The notes: a model not told the origin generated them from the letters alone. Positions 1-8,819 are shown, counted from the first letter of the stretch. The stretch: DNA of 64,000 nucleotides from Bacteroidales bacterium CF (GCA_000473305.1 CP006772.1:992001-1056000); one strand, 5' to 3'. Numbers and translations: made by a program.

Positions 1-1
1 T

Positions 2-391
2 GAACCATACAAGGGAGATATCGAGAAGAGAAGCAACGGTTCTCTTGTGGCTTTGGAATCAGGTATGGCAGTTGCATATGCGATGGATAAGCTTCAGGAC
101 AGGGGGAAATTCTTTATAAGCCCGGGTGAAGATATATATGCAGGTCAGGTTGTCGGAGAACATACAAGAGCTGATGATTTGGGTATCAATATATGTAAGA
201 CAAAGAAACTTACCAATATACGTGCTTCCGGCACGGATGACAAGGCTGTTCTGCCACCGCCTATATTATTCTCTCTGGAGGAGGCACTTGAGTATATTCA
301 GGAGGATGAACTAGTGGAGGTTACACCTCACAGCATGAGACTAAGGAAAATATACCTTGACGAGAACGAGAGAAAGCGAAGAAAGGGGTGA
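2..391 (+). CDS. bipA: BipA/TypA translational GTPase, C-terminal part (5' end outside window)
   Basis: This is the last 129 residues of the ribosome-binding GTPase BipA (TypA), an EF-G-like factor involved in ribosome assembly and stress adaptation. The frame is open from base 2, so the gene enters from the left edge. The GTG at 47 is an internal valine, not the start. The visible residues match the BipA C-terminal domain: the run around SNGSLVALESG, then FFISPGEDIYAGQVVGEH, and an ending rich in Lys/Arg after TPHSMRLRKIYLDENER. The GTPase and EF-Tu-like domains lie upstream of the window. The stop is followed within 10 bases by the promoter of the next operon, so bipA is probably a separate transcription unit. 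Confidence 0.95.
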   Translation, partial: EPYKGDIEKRSNGSLVALESGMAVAYAMDKLQDRGKFFISPGEDIYAGQVVGEHTRADDLGINICKTKKLTNIRASGTDDKAVLPPPILFSLEEALEYIQEDELVEVTPHSMRLRKIYLDENERKRRKG

Positions 392-397
392 TCCGGG

Positions 398-427
398 TTG
401 CTATTTTAAAAAAATAGATTATCTTTG
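398..427 (+). promoter_or_regulatory. Bacteroidetes-type promoter of the yceD-rpmF-plsX-fabH operon
   Basis: TTG at 398-400, a 19-bp spacer, then TATCTTTG at 420-427 fits the Bacteroidetes sigma-ABfr consensus (TTTG / TAnnTTTG). It sits 17 bp before the ATG at 444 and just after the bipA stop. Confidence 0.75.
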
Positions 428-443
428 CGGGCTCATTTATAAT

Positions 444-965
444 ATGGGAAAAGAGCCGGATAACTTATACACAATTCCTGTAAAGGGGTTGTCAGTCGGA
501 AAACATCAGTACGGTTTTCTGATTGATAAAAAGTTTTTTGAGGATTTTGAAAACTCACAGATTCTCGGAGCATCACTCAAAGTAGATGTTGATCTCGAGA
601 GAAGTGAGACATGGATTAGGATAGTAAGTGCCATTCAAGGAACTATTTCCGTTGAGTGTGACAGATGTCTGGATGAATTGGTTATTCCGTTAAAGACCGA
701 AGCCTCTCTTTTGGTAAGGTTCGTGAAAAACGAGGATGAACCGGAAGAGGATCTGGAGACAATAACACTTGATCCTTCAGAGGCTATTTTAGACCTCAGA
801 CAGTTCTTTTACGATTATATTTGTCTCTCAATGCCTATACAAATGGTGCATGAAGAGGGGAAATGCGATCCGGAGATGATTGCAAGGCTTGAAAATGCGA
901 GGGGAGAGAAACCCGTTGGGGAAAATGGCTCACCTTTTGATAGATTAAAAGATTTATTGAATTAA
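444..965 (+). CDS. yceD: YceD/DUF177 family protein
   Basis: A 173-residue member of the YceD (DUF177) family, a conserved bacterial protein encoded next to ribosomal protein L32. Its cysteine pair lies in the motif CDRCLDEL, typical of the family and probably a metal or structural site. I chose the ATG at 444 because the longer frame from 357 would overlap bipA and the promoter at 398-427, whereas the ATG follows that promoter directly. The protein has no signal peptide and should be cytoplasmic. It is the first gene of an operon with rpmF, plsX and fabH, an order widely conserved in bacteria. Its exact biochemical role is not shown by the sequence. Confidence 0.9.
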   Translation: MGKEPDNLYTIPVKGLSVGKHQYGFLIDKKFFEDFENSQILGASLKVDVDLERSETWIRIVSAIQGTISVECDRCLDELVIPLKTEASLLVRFVKNEDEPEEDLETITLDPSEAILDLRQFFYDYICLSMPIQMVHEEGKCDPEMIARLENARGEKPVGENGSPFDRLKDLLN

Positions 966-985
966 TTAAGTTAAATTATTTAGAT

Positions 986-1168
986 ATGGCACATCCGAAA
1001 CACAAGATTTCAAAAACCCGCAGGGATAAAAGAAGGACCCATGATCATGCAGCGGTTCCAACACTTGCAAATTGTTCTAACTGCGGTGCCGCAGTCCTTT
1101 ATCACCGTGTTTGCCCTGAATGCGGCTACTACAGAGGCCGTCTTATGGTGCAGAAAGCTACTTCGTAG
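986..1168 (+). CDS. rpmF: 50S ribosomal protein L32
   Basis: A 60-residue protein identical in layout to L32, a late-binding component of the large ribosomal subunit. It begins with the family signature AHPKHKISKTRRDKRR and carries a zinc ribbon CxxC...CxxC (CSNC and CPEC). It lies 20 bp after yceD and 9 bp before plsX, the standard yceD-rpmF-plsX arrangement that links translation with lipid synthesis. Retention of all four zinc cysteines marks it as the zinc-binding paralogue. Confidence 0.98.
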   Translation: MAHPKHKISKTRRDKRRTHDHAAVPTLANCSNCGAAVLYHRVCPECGYYRGRLMVQKATS

Positions 1169-1177
1169 TACTCTCAT

Positions 1178-2125
1178 ATGAGGATTGGTCTGGATGTTAT
1201 GGGCGGTGACTACGCTCCTTTGAATACTGTTTCAGGAGCAATAGACGTCTATTCCAAACTAAATCCAGGGACAAAATTGTACCTTTTAGGTGATCAGTTT
1301 AGGATTACCGAGATTTGTAGCCAGAAAGGCTTCGATCCCGGTAATTTTATTATTGTACACTGCTCACAGACAATAAAGATGGACGATCATCCTGTCAAGT
1401 CCTATCAAAAGAAACAGGATTCCAGTATTGTCGTGGGTTTCAATATGCTCCGCAATGGCCAGATTGATGCTTTGGCAAGTGCCGGGAACACCGGCGCAGT
1501 ACTGACCGGCTCATATCAGACCCTAAAGCCTTTACCCGGAATTATGAGACCTTGTATATCTGTTGAGATGCCTCTTCTTAACGGAAAGAAGATGTTGATC
1601 CTGGACGTGGGTTTCAATGTGGATTCCAAGCCTGATGTCCTGTACCAGTTCGGTATCCTTGGATCTATATATGCAAGGGCGATGATGGGAATTTCGAGGC
1701 CTAGGGTAGCGCTTCTCAATGTTGGGGAAGAGGAGGAGAAGGGAAATATGGTGACGAAAGAGGCATACAAACTCATGTCGGATTCAACTGATTTTGACTT
1801 TGTCGGCAATATGGAGGCGAATCGTCTCTTCGATGGCGATATTGCAGATGTACTTGTCACTGATGGTTTCTCCGGAAATATCTGTCTTAAACAGGCAGAA
1901 GGAATGTATAATCTTTTAAGAAAACTCAATATTAAGAATGACTTTCTTGAAGGATACAATTATGAAGATTATGGTGGCACGCCGGTCCTTGGAGTACCGG
2001 CACCGGTGATTATAGGCCATGGAGCCTCATCTCCGCTTGCTGTCGCAAATATGATAACCAGTACCGAAAGGGCTTTGGAACGGGATTTGGTAGGAAAGTT
2101 CAAAGAGGTACTTTTACGAAATTAA
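1178..2125 (+). CDS. plsX: Phosphate acyltransferase PlsX
   Basis: A 315-residue PlsX, which makes acyl-phosphate from acyl-ACP for the first step of glycerophospholipid synthesis by the PlsX/PlsY route. The N-terminal signature RIGLDVMGGDYAP and the internal SAGNTGAVL and DVLVTDGFSGNI motifs are characteristic. It is a peripheral cytoplasmic membrane enzyme with no transmembrane segment. Length is usual for the family. It follows rpmF by 9 bp and is followed by fabH after one base, so translation of plsX and fabH is probably coupled. Confidence 0.97.
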   Translation: MRIGLDVMGGDYAPLNTVSGAIDVYSKLNPGTKLYLLGDQFRITEICSQKGFDPGNFIIVHCSQTIKMDDHPVKSYQKKQDSSIVVGFNMLRNGQIDALASAGNTGAVLTGSYQTLKPLPGIMRPCISVEMPLLNGKKMLILDVGFNVDSKPDVLYQFGILGSIYARAMMGISRPRVALLNVGEEEEKGNMVTKEAYKLMSDSTDFDFVGNMEANRLFDGDIADVLVTDGFSGNICLKQAEGMYNLLRKLNIKNDFLEGYNYEDYGGTPVLGVPAPVIIGHGASSPLAVANMITSTERALERDLVGKFKEVLLRN

Positions 2126-2126
2126 A

Positions 2127-3119
2127 ATGAAAGCTGTAATTAAAGGAATAGGCGGTTATATTCCGGAATATATACTGACAAATCAGGAACTCTCCACAAT
2201 GGTTGATACAACCGATGAGTGGATAATGACAAGAATCGGAGTAAAGGAGAGGCGGATTCTTAAAGAAGACGGGCTTGGCACCTCTTATATGGGAACTCTT
2301 GCCGTAGAAAGCTTGCTCAATAAAACAGGGGTCTCAAAGGATGAGATTGATATGCTGATCTGTGCCACAGTCACTCCTGATATGCTCTTTCCCGCAACTG
2401 CAAACATCATCTGTGACAAAGTCGGTATAAAGAATGCCTGGGGCTATGATATCAATGCCGGATGTTCCGGTTTTATCTTCAGCCTCTCTACTGCAGCATC
2501 CTTTATAGAATCAGGAAGGGCTAAAAAGATTATTCTTGTCACCGGAGAGAGAATGTCTTCTATAACAAACTATCAGGACAGAACGACTTGTCCGCTGTTC
2601 GGAGACGGTGCCGTTGCGATGCTTATTGAGGCAACCGAAGATCTCTCAGTCGGACTTATGGATGAGATTCTACATGTAGACGGTGTAGGGAGACAATATC
2701 TTTTCCAGAAGGCCGGAGGATCAATGTATCCGCCAACAGAAGAGACCATCAGGAACAGGGAGCACTATATCTATCAGGACGGCCAGGTTGTATTCAAATA
2801 TGCCGTAAGCCGCATGGCTGATGTCTCTGCTGAGATGATGGAGAGACATAACCTTAAAGCCTCTGACATTGCCTACCTTATTCCTCACCAGGCCAACCTG
2901 CGAATCATAGATGCAACTGCAAAGAGGATGGGCCTTAAGAAGGATAAGGTTCTGATAAACATAGAGAAATTCGGTAATACAGCGGGTACCTCTATACCAT
3001 TAGTCCTTTGGGAATTCGAAAAGAAATTAAAAAAAGGAGACACACTTATTTTATCGGCATTTGGTGCCGGTTTTACCTGGGGCGCCTTATACTACAAGTG
3101 GGGTTACGATCCTGAGTAG
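2127..3119 (+). CDS. fabH: 3-oxoacyl-ACP synthase III (FabH)
   Basis: A 330-residue beta-ketoacyl-ACP synthase III, the condensing enzyme that starts type II fatty acid synthesis from acetyl-CoA (or a branched primer) and malonyl-ACP. The catalytic triad is visible: Cys in INAGCSGFIFSL, His in PHQANLRI and Asn in FGNTAGTSIP. The start ATG lies one base beyond the plsX stop. It closes the yceD-rpmF-plsX-fabH operon; the next gene is on the opposite strand. The family and the catalytic residues are certain; primer preference cannot be read from the sequence. Confidence 0.97.
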   Translation: MKAVIKGIGGYIPEYILTNQELSTMVDTTDEWIMTRIGVKERRILKEDGLGTSYMGTLAVESLLNKTGVSKDEIDMLICATVTPDMLFPATANIICDKVGIKNAWGYDINAGCSGFIFSLSTAASFIESGRAKKIILVTGERMSSITNYQDRTTCPLFGDGAVAMLIEATEDLSVGLMDEILHVDGVGRQYLFQKAGGSMYPPTEETIRNREHYIYQDGQVVFKYAVSRMADVSAEMMERHNLKASDIAYLIPHQANLRIIDATAKRMGLKKDKVLINIEKFGNTAGTSIPLVLWEFEKKLKKGDTLILSAFGAGFTWGALYYKWGYDPE

Positions 3120-3151
3120 TGTGAGAATTTTCAGGAAACAGTAATCGGTTA

Positions 3152-3853
3152 TTACTTACAATATCCGATAGGCATCATATAGATAGGTTCCTCATCAGCA
3201 GGGAGTTGAAACAGCTTTTTCAACGCCTCGTCTGAAAATGCTCCCACTGCACAGGTGCCAAGATGAAGTGCTTCTGCCTGTAGGTAGACGTTTTCTGCAG
3301 AGTGGCCAAGATCCATAAATACATATCTCTCTTTTCCGCGAGCGCCGTATTTCTTAGAGCTTTTATCATATGCATCACTGTAGAGCAATACCGCAGGAGC
3401 CTCTTTTATCATCTTCTGATTGTATGCAGCAGTGCTGGCCTCATTTCTCAAATCTCCCGATATTGTGCAGATGATGCTGTGATCTTTTGAATTGTACTTG
3501 TATAGGCCCGGTTCTACTCCCTTTACTTTTCCTACCAATACATATATCTCCAGTGGATATAGGGCTCCGGCAGATGGTGCAGTACGCAATCCTCCCTTTA
3601 AAGCCGGGGTGCCATCTCTTTTTGCAGTGATGCCATAAGCTGACCAAAGAATCTGAGAAAGTTGTTCCATAGAAAGTTCCCTGTCCTGGAATTGTCTTCT
3701 GGAACGTCTCTGTTGAAGGGCCTCTTCAACACTCATTGTTCCCTTTAAAGAGGGCGCGGGAAGGATGATTACCTTGTCGTTTTCAGGACTGACTGCAGGA
3801 GATTCATGAGAAACGCCCATCATTAATATAAGTGCTGTGATAAATAGTTTCAT
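3152..3853 (-). CDS. Exported SagB/ThcOx-type nitroreductase family protein
   Basis: A 233-residue flavin reductase-fold protein of the nitroreductase superfamily, closest in type to SagB/ThcOx dehydrogenase domains. The N-terminus (MKLFITALILMMGVSHESPA) is a likely signal peptide, so it should act in the periplasm. The FMN-binding start RRSRRQFQDRELSMEQLSQ, the IL-WSAYGIT segment and TAPSAGALYPLE are typical of the family. No cyclodehydratase or precursor peptide gene lies next to it, so a role in azole peptide synthesis is not supported; exported copies are common in Bacteroidetes with unknown substrate. It converges on fabH with a 32-bp gap. Confidence 0.85.
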   Translation of the reverse strand: MKLFITALILMMGVSHESPAVSPENDKVIILPAPSLKGTMSVEEALQQRRSRRQFQDRELSMEQLSQILWSAYGITAKRDGTPALKGGLRTAPSAGALYPLEIYVLVGKVKGVEPGLYKYNSKDHSIICTISGDLRNEASTAAYNQKMIKEAPAVLLYSDAYDKSSKKYGARGKERYVFMDLGHSAENVYLQAEALHLGTCAVGAFSDEALKKLFQLPADEEPIYMMPIGYCK

Positions 3854-3989
3854 GGTTGAGATGTTTATATTTATTATATGAAAGTAGTAATTTAAAAATT
3901 ATAAGCCAATAAAAATTTTTTCAATAATAGTAAAAGGTTATACTAATTTTAAAAAGATTATTATCTTTACCATTATAAACAATAGAATT

Positions 3990-5240
3990 ATGAAAAAGAC
4001 ACAAACAATAGTATTGCTATTATTGCTGGCATTCCCCGCAATAGTTACAGCACAGACAAAAGAGCTATCGTATAAATTCGGAGGGTTTGTTGAATTCAAG
4101 AGCTATTTCGATGATTACAGGTCAAGAACCTCAAGGTACGACCTTCAATATAAATATCCTTTGTCTCCCGATTTAAATAATAGTGGTATAGATGTAAATA
4201 AAAACAACTCATTGAATTACAGCATAGCTGCCAGCAGACTGACATTTTCGGTTGCCGGTATGAAGTTCCTCAATGCAGAAGTTAATACATATGTAGAGGC
4301 CGATTTTCTGGGTTCTGGAGAGAGTTATATCAACATGTTCAATCTTCGACATCTCTATATGAACTTTCAGTGGAAAAAGAGCTCCCTGCTGTTCGGACAG
4401 ACGAATCATCTGAGTTACGTGTCCGAAGTGGCGTCAAATATGGTAGGATTCGGGTCAGGATATCCATTTAATACTCTTAACAGGGGCATGCAGGTTAGGT
4501 ATGAGACAAAACTTGCCGATAATATCAAATTCCTTGCAGCAGCTGAGATATATAGTGGCCACAAGTCGTTAGGCCCGGCCACAGCACAGGTACAGGCAGG
4601 AATACCTGACTTGCACGCGCAGCTTAAGTTCGGAGAAGCTAACAAGCTTTTCGGAGGAGTTACTTTTGGCTATAAGTTTTTTAAGCCGAGGAATACAGAT
4701 AACGATAAAAACCCTATATCCACAACTGTATCTGCCTTTGATGTAAGTATGTTTGCAAAGGCCGTAATAGGAAAGGGTTACTCTCTAAAGCTTTGGGGAA
4801 TATACGGTGAAAATCTCTCGATGCTGAACATGCTTGGCGGTTATGGTAAAATAGAATATGCAGCTTCTGAACCACTTGACTTTGATTATACCAACTTACG
4901 CACTCTATCTGCCTGGGCAGAGTTTGAAACACCTTCGTATAAAAATTTCAACTTTGGGCTCTTTTACGGTTATCAGAAAAATTGCGGGACAAAAGATAAA
5001 CTGGATACCTCTGCTTATGGATCAAACTATCTCTATTTTTCTGATCAGAAACTGGAGTGGTTTTCTAGAATATCTCCAAGGATAACATATAGCTTGTCCA
5101 AAAAATTGATATTTGGTCTCGAATATAATCTTACATTTGCAAAGTGGTCAAAAAGTGTTGATGAGAACATGAAACCACTTGTCAGCTTCGATGTTAACCA
5201 CAACAACAGGCTGGAATTCATGGCTAAACTTATTTTCTAA
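3990..5240 (+). CDS. Outer-membrane beta-barrel protein, DcaP/porin-like
   Basis: A 416-residue exported protein with a clear signal peptide (MKKTQTIVLLLLLAFPAIVTAQ) and a body of alternating amphipathic strands ending in aromatic residues, finishing in a terminal Phe (FMAKLIF), as expected for an outer-membrane barrel. The N-terminal part (YKFGGFVEFKSYFDDYRSR, then a region like LYMNFQWKKSSLLFGQ) resembles DcaP-like porins of Bacteroidetes. The substrate cannot be inferred. A near-consensus -7 element TATCTTTA is at 3962-3969. The stop codon is two bases before the GTG of the flippase gene, so the pair is probably co-transcribed. Confidence 0.75.
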   Translation: MKKTQTIVLLLLLAFPAIVTAQTKELSYKFGGFVEFKSYFDDYRSRTSRYDLQYKYPLSPDLNNSGIDVNKNNSLNYSIAASRLTFSVAGMKFLNAEVNTYVEADFLGSGESYINMFNLRHLYMNFQWKKSSLLFGQTNHLSYVSEVASNMVGFGSGYPFNTLNRGMQVRYETKLADNIKFLAAAEIYSGHKSLGPATAQVQAGIPDLHAQLKFGEANKLFGGVTFGYKFFKPRNTDNDKNPISTTVSAFDVSMFAKAVIGKGYSLKLWGIYGENLSMLNMLGGYGKIEYAASEPLDFDYTNLRTLSAWAEFETPSYKNFNFGLFYGYQKNCGTKDKLDTSAYGSNYLYFSDQKLEWFSRISPRITYSLSKKLIFGLEYNLTFAKWSKSVDENMKPLVSFDVNHNNRLEFMAKLIF

Positions 5241-5242
5241 AG

Positions 5243-6619
5243 GTGAATACAGGAAGGAGCGATCTTCTTTGGAACTATGCGGCGAGCTTTATGAGGCTTG
5301 CTTCGGCAATGATTATCCTTCCTCTTATTTTACGTTTGCTTCCGGACCAGGAGGTAGGTCTTTGGAACGTTATGATTGGGCTCAATGCCATGATCTATCT
5401 TCTCGATTTTGGTTTTTTTCAAACCTTTTCAAGATCAGTAACATATATTTTCTCTGGAGCAAAGGAGTTAAAAGGAGAGGGACTCGGAGCTGCCAGCGAA
5501 GACGGAAAGATCGATTATTCCCTTCTGAAAGGATCTTTGTCGGCAATGAGAGTCTACTATGCCGGAGTTGCCATATTCCTTGTAATATTACTCTTTACAG
5601 GAGGATATTTTTATATAGAAAAGCTGCTTGAGGGCTATTCAGGTGATGCCGAAAATGCAAGACTTGCCTGGTATTTGTATGGGATATTGCTCTCTTACCA
5701 GTTCTATACTTATTATTACGACGCTCTACTGGTGGGCAGGGGGATGATCAAGCGGTCACGGCAGATAATAGTCTTCTCCCAGTGCACCCATATCATACTT
5801 GCCTCTACAATGCTGATTATGGGGTTTGGGATTATCTCAATGGTCTGTGGACAGACATTGGCTACAATTTTAAACAGAATGCTTTCCAAAAGGGCATTTT
5901 ATGACAAGGAGACCAAAGCAGAGGTCAGAAACGCCCAGCCATCGTCATGGATAGTTATTCTGAAGACTTTATGGAAGACTGCATATAAATCGGGTTTGGC
6001 AAACCTGAGCCTGGTCTTTACAAATAAGATGCTTACTCTTATTGGAGGTCTCTTTATCCCTTTGGCTGTTTTAGGCTCTTACGGAATTACCAAGCAACTT
6101 GCAGATCTCACATATACACTCTCTTTGATCTGGTTCATGACATTCCTTCCGAAATTGACTCAGAACAGGCTTCTTGGTAAGGAGGGTGAAGTAAAACGCA
6201 TCTATATAAAAGCACAATACATTGCACTTGGTGTTTTTGCCGTTCTTTCTGTGGCAGTAGTTACCTTAGGCCCTTGGGCCCTTCGGATTATAAAAAGTAA
6301 TACACCTTTGCTCGGAAGTGATTTATTGATAATACTATTTTCAGCCTCATTGTTTGAAGCATTCACTTTCCTCTCCACATCAGTTTTGGTAAGCAAGAAC
6401 ACTGTTCCGCATTATAAGGCACAGATGGTTACAGCAGTTGCAACAATCGCAATTCTCTTGTTTGTGCTGAATTACACAGAATCAGGGGTAATCGCACTTA
6501 TTATCGTGCCATTCTCTGTTCAGCTTATTTATCAGCACTGGAAATGGACCTGTGTAGTTTTCAGGGATCTTAGGATCAGACTGGCCGACTACGATCCAAG
6601 AAAATATCTCAAATTTTAA
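5243..6619 (+). CDS. Wzx/MATE-type polysaccharide flippase
   Basis: A 458-residue integral membrane protein with about 12 hydrophobic segments and the layout of the polysaccharide-transport (Wzx, MOP superfamily) family, which flips lipid-linked oligosaccharides across the inner membrane. The N-terminal region with LPLILRLLPDQEVGLWNVM and an early FGFFQTFSR segment is typical of these flippases. It starts with GTG, two bases after the preceding barrel gene; no other start is closer. There is no glycosyltransferase cluster beside it, so the substrate is unknown, and it may act with genes elsewhere. Confidence 0.82.
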   Translation: MNTGRSDLLWNYAASFMRLASAMIILPLILRLLPDQEVGLWNVMIGLNAMIYLLDFGFFQTFSRSVTYIFSGAKELKGEGLGAASEDGKIDYSLLKGSLSAMRVYYAGVAIFLVILLFTGGYFYIEKLLEGYSGDAENARLAWYLYGILLSYQFYTYYYDALLVGRGMIKRSRQIIVFSQCTHIILASTMLIMGFGIISMVCGQTLATILNRMLSKRAFYDKETKAEVRNAQPSSWIVILKTLWKTAYKSGLANLSLVFTNKMLTLIGGLFIPLAVLGSYGITKQLADLTYTLSLIWFMTFLPKLTQNRLLGKEGEVKRIYIKAQYIALGVFAVLSVAVVTLGPWALRIIKSNTPLLGSDLLIILFSASLFEAFTFLSTSVLVSKNTVPHYKAQMVTAVATIAILLFVLNYTESGVIALIIVPFSVQLIYQHWKWTCVVFRDLRIRLADYDPRKYLKF

Positions 6620-6631
6620 CCGGAGAATCGA

Positions 6632-8608
6632 CTATCTTCCTCTTCTCTCCCTGCGGCTCGGTTTTCTGGAATCTTTACCGTGAGAACTCTTTTTCCCGGA
6701 CTTCCTGCCAAACTCATCACTCTTCACTCTTCCCTTATCACTCTTCCCTTTTCTCTCTTCACTCCTCACTTTTCCCTCTTCACTATACCCTCTTCTCTTT
6801 TCACTATTCACTTTTCCCTCTTCACTATACCCCCTTCTCTTTTCACTATTCACTTTTCCCTCTTCACTATACCCTCTTCTCTTTTCACTATTCACTTTTC
6901 CCTCTTCACTATACCCCCTTCTCTTATCACTCCTCCCTTTTCTCTCTTCACTCTCACCTCTGCGCTCAGGTCTGTCACCCTTAATCTTGGTGTCTGTTAC
7001 TATTTCCACTTTTAATAATCTTCCGCGATAATCGGTATTGTCAATGGTCTCGACAATGTAAGCAGCTGAATTAGTCGTAACGGAAACAAACGACATCTCT
7101 TTGTGTATATCGATGCGGCCAACGCCTTTCTGACCTATTCCGCAACTTGAGAACATCCTTAGAAGATGTCTCGGTGTTATTCCGGCTTTTGAACCTATAC
7201 TTAGTTTAACCCATGAGTAACCCTTTTCTGTCGGCAGATTGAAACTGCTTTCGCCTTTTCCCTCTCCTCTGGATGACTCTTCACGGATATTCAGATCAGG
7301 GGCGTGTCTGTAATAGTCAAGGAAACGGTTAAATTCAATTGATAGCATCTTCCAGATGATCTCCTCCTTGCTTACATCTTTCCACTTTTCATCTATCAGA
7401 TTTATATATTCCGAAATCTCCTCGCGAATCTCGGCGTTCTTTACCTCCTCTACAAGATGAAGCATCTGACGTGTACAAACCTCTTCTCCGGTAGGAATTT
7501 TGGCCTGTCCGAATGTCTTGCCTATGATCTTTTCAATTCTGCGGATCTTGTGTTGTTCCTTACTGTTAATAATTGCTATTGAGATTCCGCTCTTGTCTGC
7601 ACGACCTGTCCTTCCGCTTCTGTGAGTATATTGTTCAGCCTCATCGGGAAGATTGTAATTGATTACGTGAGTCAGTTCGTTCACGTCTATCCCCCTGGCA
7701 GCGACATCGGTTGCAACTAAAAGGCTTAGATTCTTGCTTCTGAACCTTCTCATCACCTGATCACGCTGAGCCTGTGAAAGTTCTCCGTGAAGTGCATCGG
7801 CATTATATCCATCCTTAATAAGAGACTCGGCAATCTCCTGTGTCTCCTGCCTTGTGCGGCAAAAAATCATACCGTATATGTCGGGATTGTAGTCGGCTAT
7901 TCTTTTGAGTGCCAGATATCTGTCCTTGGCGTGAACAATATAGTAGTAGTGTTTTACATTCTCTGAACCGGAGTTTCTTGTACCCACTGTGACAATTTCC
8001 GGTTTAGTCATATAGTTTTTCGCAATGCCCTCTATCTCAATCGGTAATGTTGCTGAGAAGAGTAAAGTTCTTTTCTCTTGCGGTGTACACTCGAGTATTG
8101 CGTCAAGTTCATCCTTGAACCCCATATTGAGCATCTCGTCAGCTTCGTCAAGTATAAGAGTGTGAATGTTAACCACTGAGGCTACACCTCTGTTCAAAAG
8201 GTCAACCATTCTGCCCGGAGTGGCAACAATTATCTGACACCCTTTTTTTAGAGCTTTAATCTGTCCCTCTATTCCGGCACCACCATAAACGGCAACAATT
8301 TCAAGATTGTCAATATATTTGCCATAATTCGAGATGTCCTGTGCGATTTGTCTGCAAAGCTCGCGTGTAGGACTTAAAATAAGAGCCTGGGTCTCTTTCG
8401 AACTTGTGTCTATTGATTGAAGTAATGGAAGTCCGAAAGCCGCCGTTTTGCCGGTTCCGGTCTGAGCAAGGCAGACTACATCGTCGTTTTCGCTTATGAG
8501 TTTCGGGATTATTCTTTGCTGTACTTCCGTAGGGTTGATAAAGCCAAGATCTGTAATGGCCTTGATAAGAGTATCTTTAAGGCCGAGGCTTTGAAATTGA
8601 TTTGTCAT
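6632..8608 (-). CDS. deaD: DEAD-box ATP-dependent RNA helicase with DbpA-like domain and repeated basic tail
   Basis: A 658-residue RNA helicase of the DeaD/CsdA group, which unwinds structured RNA in ribosome assembly and cold adaptation. Motif I (AQTGTGKT, residues 48-55), the DEAD box in LILDEADEML, SAT in FSATLP, and the helicase C-terminal motifs (ATDVAARGIDV, HRSGRTGRA) are all present. A DbpA-type RNA-binding domain follows around residues 480-550. The last ~100 residues are a low-complexity Arg/Lys/Glu/Ser/Gly tail built from a repeated 14-residue unit (consensus RRGYSEEGKVNSEK), probably disordered and RNA-binding. The gene converges on the flippase with a 12-bp gap. Confidence 0.95.
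   Translation of the reverse strand: MTNQFQSLGLKDTLIKAITDLGFINPTEVQQRIIPKLISENDDVVCLAQTGTGKTAAFGLPLLQSIDTSSKETQALILSPTRELCRQIAQDISNYGKYIDNLEIVAVYGGAGIEGQIKALKKGCQIIVATPGRMVDLLNRGVASVVNIHTLILDEADEMLNMGFKDELDAILECTPQEKRTLLFSATLPIEIEGIAKNYMTKPEIVTVGTRNSGSENVKHYYYIVHAKDRYLALKRIADYNPDIYGMIFCRTRQETQEIAESLIKDGYNADALHGELSQAQRDQVMRRFRSKNLSLLVATDVAARGIDVNELTHVINYNLPDEAEQYTHRSGRTGRADKSGISIAIINSKEQHKIRRIEKIIGKTFGQAKIPTGEEVCTRQMLHLVEEVKNAEIREEISEYINLIDEKWKDVSKEEIIWKMLSIEFNRFLDYYRHAPDLNIREESSRGEGKGESSFNLPTEKGYSWVKLSIGSKAGITPRHLLRMFSSCGIGQKGVGRIDIHKEMSFVSVTTNSAAYIVETIDNTDYRGRLLKVEIVTDTKIKGDRPERRGESEERKGRSDKRRGYSEEGKVNSEKRRGYSEEGKVNSEKRRGYSEEGKVNSEKRRGYSEEGKVRSEERKGKSDKGRVKSDEFGRKSGKKSSHGKDSRKPSRRERRGR
6739..6948 (-). 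repeat. Coding tandem repeat, 42-bp unit, in helicase tail
   Basis: Five consecutive 42-bp units begin at 6739, 6781, 6823, 6865 and 6907. The three inner ones are nearly identical and the outer two are diverged. At one position the units beginning 6781, 6823, 6865 and 6907 alternate T, C, T, C, a synonymous AGA/AGG difference, so the recent duplication unit was an 84-bp pair. The strand is strongly pyrimidine-rich (CTT/TTCC) on the plus strand. Confidence 0.9.
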
Positions 8609-8658
8609 TTAATATAAATAAACAGCAAAGGTATTCTAAATTATTTAAAATCTCACTT

Positions 8659-8790
8659 TTATTCAGCTAAAACTCCACCTTCACGTAATCCGAGCAAAAA
8701 GCCATCCAGGTTTGAAATAACCAAATACGTAATAAATGCAAGAATAATCAATATACTCCAGATAATAATTTGTTTTGTTTTCTTTTTCAT
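8659..8790 (-). CDS. 43-residue single-span membrane protein (small ORF)
   Basis: A short frame read on the minus strand encodes 43 residues: a Lys-rich start (MKKKTKQ), one hydrophobic helix of about 18 residues (IIIWSILIILAFITYLVI) and a C-terminal stretch ending in REGGVLAE. The layout (positive N-terminus, one helix, short tail) is that of a genuine small inner-membrane protein. A -7 element TATGTTTG is 21 bp before the start on the same strand. It fills the gap between the helicase and hydF. I do not recognise the family and assign no function. Confidence 0.55.
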   Translation of the reverse strand: MKKKTKQIIIWSILIILAFITYLVISNLDGFLLGLREGGVLAE

Positions 8791-8811
8791 TGTGTTATAA
8801 TTAAATCTATT

Positions 8812-8819
8812 CAAACATA
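8812..8819 (-). promoter_or_regulatory. -7 element upstream of the 43-residue protein
   Basis: CAAACATA on the plus strand reads TATGTTTG on the minus strand, matching TAnnTTTG. No good -33 TTTG at 19 bp was found, so this is a half-supported promoter. Confidence 0.4.

Noticed and set aside
357-443. Upstream extension of yceD
   Set aside because: It overlaps the bipA stop and the consensus promoter at 398-427; the ATG at 444 fits the family start.
3152-3853. Thiazole/oxazole-modified peptide cluster around the SagB-like gene
   Set aside because: No cyclodehydratase, precursor peptide or dedicated exporter gene is adjacent; the protein is exported and stands alone.
6739-6948. CRISPR-like array
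   Set aside because: The repeats are contiguous, without spacers, and are in frame within a coding sequence.
6680-7015. 111-residue plus-strand frame with repeated SLFTI units
   Set aside because: It is the antisense of the helicase repeat tail; its repetition follows from the 42-bp units, and it has no signal, domain or promoter of its own.
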